Part shown: piece by piece, positions 60,405-64,000 of the stretch
How the letters are laid out: each line of letters starts with the position of its first letter
Numbering within the stretch: position 1 is the first letter of the stretch
Source of the DNA: Pseudolactococcus reticulitermitis
GTDB lineage: Bacteria > Bacillota > Bacilli > Lactobacillales > Streptococcaceae
Direction: 5' to 3'
Length of the DNA stretch: 64,000 bases
Assembly (NCBI RefSeq): GCF_002260845.1
Contig: NZ_BEDT01000001.1
Coordinates: 310,001 to 374,000, forward strand
Position numbers and translations under genes: made by a program
Notes under the pieces: model-generated
Databases searched by the model: none
Told to the model about the DNA's origin: nothing
What the model saw: the letters and a program-made list of their open reading frames with translations, nothing else

Positions 60405-60940
60405 TGCAGTCCTTTCAGTGCTTGATTGACACTACGCTCCACAATTCCTTCAGCATCTTTCGACACTGTTTGAAATGCTGGATACATCCACGGTCTAGCC
60501 GGCTGACCACGGGTCATGAAAAATTCTTTATCGCCAAGCGTGATTTTTGGAATGCCATAGACCGCCTCAAGATCCACGTCTACTTGGTCAACGGGGATAA
60601 ACCACCGCGTTTGCGTATAGACTGGATGAACCTCTGGCGATATACCGGCATGATGTGCCTCGCCAACTGGACCCGTACCAAATTCCCGATACATCCCAAC
60701 GTCGGAATCATTCCAATAGCGACCTTGAATGGTGCCATCGGAATCATCTGTTGACTTGTGATTGTACCGATTGATTTCGCCACTGCCGTATTTGACGTTG
60801 CCTAGATTATTGACCACCTCCGCATCTACCCGCTCTAGGAGTTCGTTACTGGCATTGGTAAGTCCTGTTTTAAGCGCTAGCTCAATACCAGTAAATGCTT
60901 GCATCGCTTGCGCCATGCCCTCGACTTTTATAGTAACCAT
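60401..60940 (-). CDS. HK97 gp10-like head-tail protein
   Basis: A 179-residue protein with VTIKVEGMAQAMQAFTGIE at the start and YREFGTGPVGEAHHAG, followed by PARPWMYPAFQ, the HK97-gp10 pattern. It is longer than many members because of a stretch around 105-145. It is involved in head-tail joining. Confidence 0.75.
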   Translation of the reverse strand: MVTIKVEGMAQAMQAFTGIELALKTGLTNASNELLERVDAEVVNNLGNVKYGSGEINRYNHKSTDDSDGTIQGRYWNDSDVGMYREFGTGPVGEAHHAGISPEVHPVYTQTRWFIPVDQVDVDLEAVYGIPKITLGDKEFFMTRGQPARPWMYPAFQTVSKDAEGIVERSVNQALKGLQ

Positions 60941-60944
60941 GTGA

Positions 60945-61271
60945 TCACATCCTTTTGATTAAGACCTTGGTATAATCTGGATATTTATCAATGCTTAAGA
61001 CTGTGTGACTAGGTTTGGATCGTCCCGTTATGCTAATACCCCACCCCTCATGAGTATCCTCCCGAAAGAAATGAACATCTTCAAGGATTTGCTTAACCTG
61101 AGATAAGTCAGTGCCGTACTGCGACACGTCAAACTTGCTATTGACAGGCTGCACAATAGCTTGCAGGATTGCTGTCACTGACCATGACGTGACTTGATTT
61201 CCCTCGTCGTCTTTCGAAAAGGTCGGCTTAAATACCCAGACAGGTTGCAAAAACTTTTTAGAAAGCTGCAT
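60945..61271 (-). CDS. Head closure (stopper) protein
   Basis: A 108-residue beta-rich protein (FLQPVWVFKPTFSKDDEGNQ; SWSVTAILQAIVQPVNSKFD) fitting the head-closure family by size, place and pattern. It lies 4 bases upstream of the gp10-like gene and 1 base after the connector gene. Confidence 0.65.
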   Translation of the reverse strand: MQLSKKFLQPVWVFKPTFSKDDEGNQVTSWSVTAILQAIVQPVNSKFDVSQYGTDLSQVKQILEDVHFFREDTHEGWGISITGRSKPSHTVLSIDKYPDYTKVLIKRM

Positions 61272-61272
61272 G

Positions 61273-61551
61273 TCAAAACCTCACAGCCTTCTGCGTCGGT
61301 TGAACCTTGACATATTTCTTGAGGGCTGCTCTGATCTCGTCAGGGATGATCTTACTCGCAAACTTGCGTGTCACATCTCCCTCAGACCTCTCAGTTTCGC
61401 CCTCAGTGCCCGCTAAATTATCTAGGGTATTTCTCAACCTAGTTTCATAAACGGTAATCACGGGGTGTTTTTCAAGCAGTTCAGCATATTCTATGTCATC
61501 TACTTCCAGAAAATCCATAATAAGGAGTGCTGCATCGCCATAATCAGACAT
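61273..61551 (-). CDS. Head-tail connector protein
   Basis: A 92-residue, mostly helical acidic protein (MSDYGDAALLIMDFLEVDDI; ASKIIPDEIRAALKKYVKVQ), of the size and position of gp6-like connectors that join the portal to the stopper. Family assignment is by context. Confidence 0.6.
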   Translation of the reverse strand: MSDYGDAALLIMDFLEVDDIEYAELLEKHPVITVYETRLRNTLDNLAGTEGETERSEGDVTRKFASKIIPDEIRAALKKYVKVQPTQKAVRF

Positions 61552-61562
61552 TTTGCCACCCC

Positions 61563-61727
61563 CTATTTTTTAACGTCTTTTTCGACTTTAGCCTTTTCAG
61601 TTTCAACTGGCATAGCTTCATAGAAATTGCCATTCAACTGCCACGGCTCAATCTCAACCACTTCACCCGGCTTTACTTCTTTGCCATTGATGATGTGGTT
61701 AAAATCGCCTTTGATTTTAACTTTCAT
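61563..61727 (-). CDS. 54-residue phage protein
   Basis: MKVKIKGDFNHIINGKEVKP, then GEVVEIEPWQLNGNFYEAMP and a Lys/Glu tail. AAGGAG lies 4 bases before the ATG at 61727 and the frame fills the gap between the capsid extension and the connector genes. The short beta-rich form resembles small proteins seen next to capsid genes in other phages (possible head-fibre or rho-N-like pieces), but I do not recognise it. Confidence 0.65.
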   Translation of the reverse strand: MKVKIKGDFNHIINGKEVKPGEVVEIEPWQLNGNFYEAMPVETEKAKVEKDVKK

Positions 61728-61735
61728 ACTGCTCC

Positions 61736-63016
61736 TTATCTATTATCGTTTAACCAAGAAAATACTAAAGCTAACAGCGCCGACTTAGATGCGCTTGATA
61801 TATAAGATATCTCTTTTATATCAAGCCACGCTTTAATATCGGGTATAGTATTAGCATCTGTTGGTACATCTTCAGTCTGCGGTACTGTTGCTACTTTAAT
61901 ACTTCTAATTTTAGTATTAATTGGATGACCGTTAGTAATGTCATCTTGATTACCGTCCCAAGTTGATTGATTGTATAGTGTTGGTTGTAATGTAACAACT
62001 TCAACACCTGATGGCACTCTCCAATATCCTACAACCTCAATCCAATCTTCATAATCGTTTAAATTAGATGCTTTAACATTCACATTTGCAATAAACGGAT
62101 ATGTGCTCGTACCATCTGCTTTTTTACATCTAAAGCCAACACCAATCTTCAAAGGATGTACTTCATCAATTTGCGAACCGTCAGAATAGGTCACCCCATC
62201 AAGTTTTATCTCAAAGCTGCCTTTTACAAGTGTACCTCTAAGTTCATCCGTATTAGCCATAGGATTCTCGAGATAATTAGTGCGAGCGGAAAACACCATG
62301 TGACGACCATCCGCATCAGTCTCAATAATACTGCTAGCTAATAAGCTAGTCGCCCAGTTCGTCAAAATGGTTGGCGCCTCATACAAATCAGCGCCACCAG
62401 TAAACGCACTAGTCCCAACATTGCCAAAGAAACTCTCAGTGACCGTGTCCCACATGCCGTAGACATTATCAATCAAACGACGAACTGGCACAAGATTTTG
62501 AACTAAAACGCCTTCTTTTGTGATACGAAATGCGTAGATAATCCCAACAAATCTACTGCCAACTGTACCGTTATCATTTCTACCAAAAATAGAGATAGGT
62601 ACTGGTGTTGTAGGTGCAGACGATACTATCGTGCTAACGAGTACATCGTCAATATAAGTCAAATTATTAACCTTGCTTATTGTGTGCCTATCCGTGTCAA
62701 GAGATGAGGATATGGTGAAAATTTCCTTATTATCGCCGTAATCACTTCGATATTTTCCATCATTTGCGGACGAAAAGAAACAGAATGCTGAGGATGACAC
62801 ACTTGCTCTTGCACCAAACAAAGCACGGTCACCCTCATTTTTCGTCGATTGAAAGTCCGCAAAAACTTCTATATCTCCGATTTGATTAATGCCCGTGTCG
62901 ATATAAACACCCGCACTTGAAGCCTCAGATATCAGCCCATCAACCGCCACGTAATCAGATGGAATTACAGACGGTTTGTCGGTCTCGCCGTCGCCCCCTC
63001 CACTGGGGGGCGTATT
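61736..63016 (-). CDS. Capsid C-terminal extension with LamG-like domain, reached by +1 frameshift
   Basis: A 426-residue frame without an own start signal: the first GTG at 62950 has no ribosome site, and the frame continues upstream to the capsid stop. It opens with a linker NTPPSGGGDGETDKP, then a concanavalin/LamG-like domain (GVYIDTGINQIGDIEVFADF; YGMWDTVTESFFGNVG) to about residue 220. A second beta-rich domain follows (LKIGVGFRCKKADGT; NYLENPM) and a hydrophobic tail. It would be displayed on the head surface and may bind sugars. Confidence 0.7.
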   Translation of the reverse strand, partial: NTPPSGGGDGETDKPSVIPSDYVAVDGLISEASSAGVYIDTGINQIGDIEVFADFQSTKNEGDRALFGARASVSSSAFCFFSSANDGKYRSDYGDNKEIFTISSSLDTDRHTISKVNNLTYIDDVLVSTIVSSAPTTPVPISIFGRNDNGTVGSRFVGIIYAFRITKEGVLVQNLVPVRRLIDNVYGMWDTVTESFFGNVGTSAFTGGADLYEAPTILTNWATSLLASSIIETDADGRHMVFSARTNYLENPMANTDELRGTLVKGSFEIKLDGVTYSDGSQIDEVHPLKIGVGFRCKKADGTSTYPFIANVNVKASNLNDYEDWIEVVGYWRVPSGVEVVTLQPTLYNQSTWDGNQDDITNGHPINTKIRSIKVATVPQTEDVPTDANTIPDIKAWLDIKEISYISSASKSALLALVFSWLNDNR

Positions 63017-63020
63017 AGGG
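62992..63020 (-). promoter_or_regulatory. +1 frameshift signal at the end of the capsid gene
   Basis: The minus strand reads ACG CCC TAA: the P-site proline tRNA can slip from CCC to CCT, placing AAT in the A site. Five bases later a 7-bp all-GC hairpin follows (CGCCCCC at 63006-63012, GGGGGCG at 62992-62998, loop of 7). A proline codon before the stop plus downstream structure matches the +1 shift known for the Listeria phage PSA capsid. Confidence 0.75.
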
Positions 63021-63884
63021 CGTTGTTTCTACAAATTTGACGATTTTAGTTTCATCGTACAAGTAAGCGCCGTAGTGTTCGTCCGCATTGATTTCAGTTG
63101 TTTTCGTGTTGATGTCGCGATCAGCTTCAACTTGGATATCACGTTTCATGACAATGCGCAAAGCTGGTTCGATTTCTTCTGTCTCTGGGTCAGCAGTGAT
63201 TTTAAAGAGAAAACCAGGTGTTGTAATTTTTGCAGAACGGATAATATCAACACCAAGGATATTTGCAAAAGCACCTTTGATTTGAATGTTTGCAGTCACA
63301 TCCGCACCTTTATTTGCTGCCAAGAACTCGTCACGTAAAGCTGTGGCATTTGCTGGCGTTGTGATCAAAAGCATGTTTTGATAATCTTCATCAGCAAAAA
63401 CGTCAATAGCAGCTTGTAATTTAGCCAATTTTAACACGCCTGTACCAGACACGATGTGCTGAGTTGTCTCAGATGCTGCGGCGATTAAATCCGTGTCGAT
63501 TTTACCAGCGATAGCTTTAGCTAACTGGTCAGTTGCTTCACCAAATGGGTCACCAATTGCAGAGAGACGAGCTTCATCTGTGATTTTCACACCTTTAGCA
63601 GCTTTTTTAATGGTCATCTGTTTAGTTGATGATTCCATTTTAGTTGTCGGAATTGCTGCACCTTCGGCCACATCTTCCGCATCACCAATGTATGACCATG
63701 ATGGGACTGTAATCGTGTTACCGGGTTGACCGACAAGCGTTGTGTCTACTTTAGCAAGTGCGATGAAACGCAATTTGTGTGGGATTTTAGCTGAAATCAT
63801 ATCAGCCATGACTTCGGGTACGACAGTATTTTCTACTTTTGTTGTACCAACATCGAAAAGTTTAAATTTGAATTGTTTGTTCAT
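63015..63884 (-). CDS. Major capsid protein
   Basis: A 289-residue HK97-fold capsid protein (MNKQFKFKLFDVGTTKVENT in part; VTVPSW-type stretch ITVPSWSYIGDAEDVAEGAAIP; LSAIGDPFGEATDQLAKAIAGKID), similar to N4-gp56-like coat proteins of Gram-positive phages. The ATG at 63884 has GAGGAAATC just upstream. The last codons ...VETTP-stop form the frameshift site. Unshifted it is the main head subunit; shifted it would be a 715-residue form. Confidence 0.88.
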   Translation of the reverse strand: MNKQFKFKLFDVGTTKVENTVVPEVMADMISAKIPHKLRFIALAKVDTTLVGQPGNTITVPSWSYIGDAEDVAEGAAIPTTKMESSTKQMTIKKAAKGVKITDEARLSAIGDPFGEATDQLAKAIAGKIDTDLIAAASETTQHIVSGTGVLKLAKLQAAIDVFADEDYQNMLLITTPANATALRDEFLAANKGADVTANIQIKGAFANILGVDIIRSAKITTPGFLFKITADPETEEIEPALRIVMKRDIQVEADRDINTKTTEINADEHYGAYLYDETKIVKFVETTP

Positions 63885-63895
63885 GATTTCCTCTT

Positions 63896-64000
63896 TCATT
63901 TGTTTTGTTGAGACAAGCTATTGTAGAGCTCGCGATTATTGTTGTAGAGCTCAGTCTTTTGTTCATAGCTCATCTTAGCGAATGATTCTTTTGTAGCCGT
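63896..64000 (-). CDS. Phage scaffold-like protein, C-terminal end only
   Basis: The last 34 codons run from the window edge to the stop at 63896: TATKESFAKMSYEQKTELYN and NNRELYNSLSQQNK. FAKMSYEQ-x-x-ELY is a common ending of phage scaffolding/head-assembly proteins located directly before the capsid gene. The N-terminal part lies outside the window. Confidence 0.7.
   Translation of the reverse strand, partial: TATKESFAKMSYEQKTELYNNNRELYNSLSQQNK

Larger units (their letters stand above)
48076..64000. mobile_element. Prophage, left part (lysis, tail and head modules)
   Basis: From the attachment-site candidate to the right edge, all genes are phage structural or lysis genes on the minus strand. 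In expression order they run: scaffold, capsid, connectors, tail, tape measure, tail tip, holins, endolysin. Portal, terminase, replication, repressor and integrase genes would lie beyond 64000. The tape-measure length and gene order indicate a long-tailed siphovirus. Open frames are intact, so it may be functional. Confidence 0.9.

Noticed and set aside
61736-62950. Independent gene starting at GTG 62950
   Set aside because: No ribosome site stands before the GTG, and the frame extends upstream through a linker to the capsid stop. The +1 fusion explains it better, though the GTG start is not excluded.

Overview
The window looks like the chromosome of a low-GC Gram-positive coccus of the Lactococcus/Streptococcus group, most likely a Lactococcus. 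The evidence is a FabT-controlled fab/acc cluster using FabK, a fumarate-type dihydroorotate dehydrogenase A, an lplA-pdhABCD operon, and the coiA-pepF-methyltransferase-prsA-alaS block. The genus is an inference from gene order and protein character. Nearly all genes lie on the minus strand, so operons read from high to low coordinates. Left part (1-17000): the start of a DNA cytosine methyltransferase gene cut by the window edge, an FAD oxidoreductase and a membrane-anchored endo/exonuclease-fold protein. The complete type II fatty acid synthesis operon follows: fabT-fabH-acpP-fabK-fabD-fabG-fabF-accB-fabZ-accC-accD-(membrane protein)-accA. FabT-type palindromes lie at fabT, at fabK and at a divergent nitronate-monooxygenase-like gene. 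After these come a GNAT protein, pyrD and an orphan acidic protein. Middle (17000-34000): lplA and pdhABCD for pyruvate to acetyl-CoA, which feeds acetyl-CoA carboxylase in the fab operon. An alpha/beta hydrolase and an RNA-rich gene-free stretch follow; that stretch has a 22-bp tandem repeat array and a candidate 6S-like RNA. Then comes an amino-sugar module: mannose-family PTS IIA-YajC-IIB-IIC-IID, a GntR regulator, AgaS, NagA, LacC and a GatY/KbaY-type aldolase. Together these fit import of N-acetylgalactosamine or a related sugar and its conversion through tagatose 6-phosphate to triose phosphates. Right of this (34000-48000): alaS preceded by a LURP-one gene, both behind a T-box leader; prsA, an O-methyltransferase, pepF, coiA, a Gfo/Idh oxidoreductase, an NlpC/P60 protein, fhs, an envelope protein, and a divergent LysR/DUF4865 pair. 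From about 48076 to the right edge lies a siphovirus-type prophage read in reverse (lysis genes first, head genes last, right end outside the window). Its left junction carries a seven-codon tail matching the C-terminus of HU proteins plus a terminator, so the phage probably sits in the 3' end of hup. Two recoding signals are visible. One is the classical -1 slip (T TTT TTC) joining the two tail chaperone frames. The other is a probable +1 slip at CCC-TAA, the last codon of the major capsid gene, followed by a strong hairpin. It would add a 426-residue extension with a LamG-like domain to a minority of capsid subunits.
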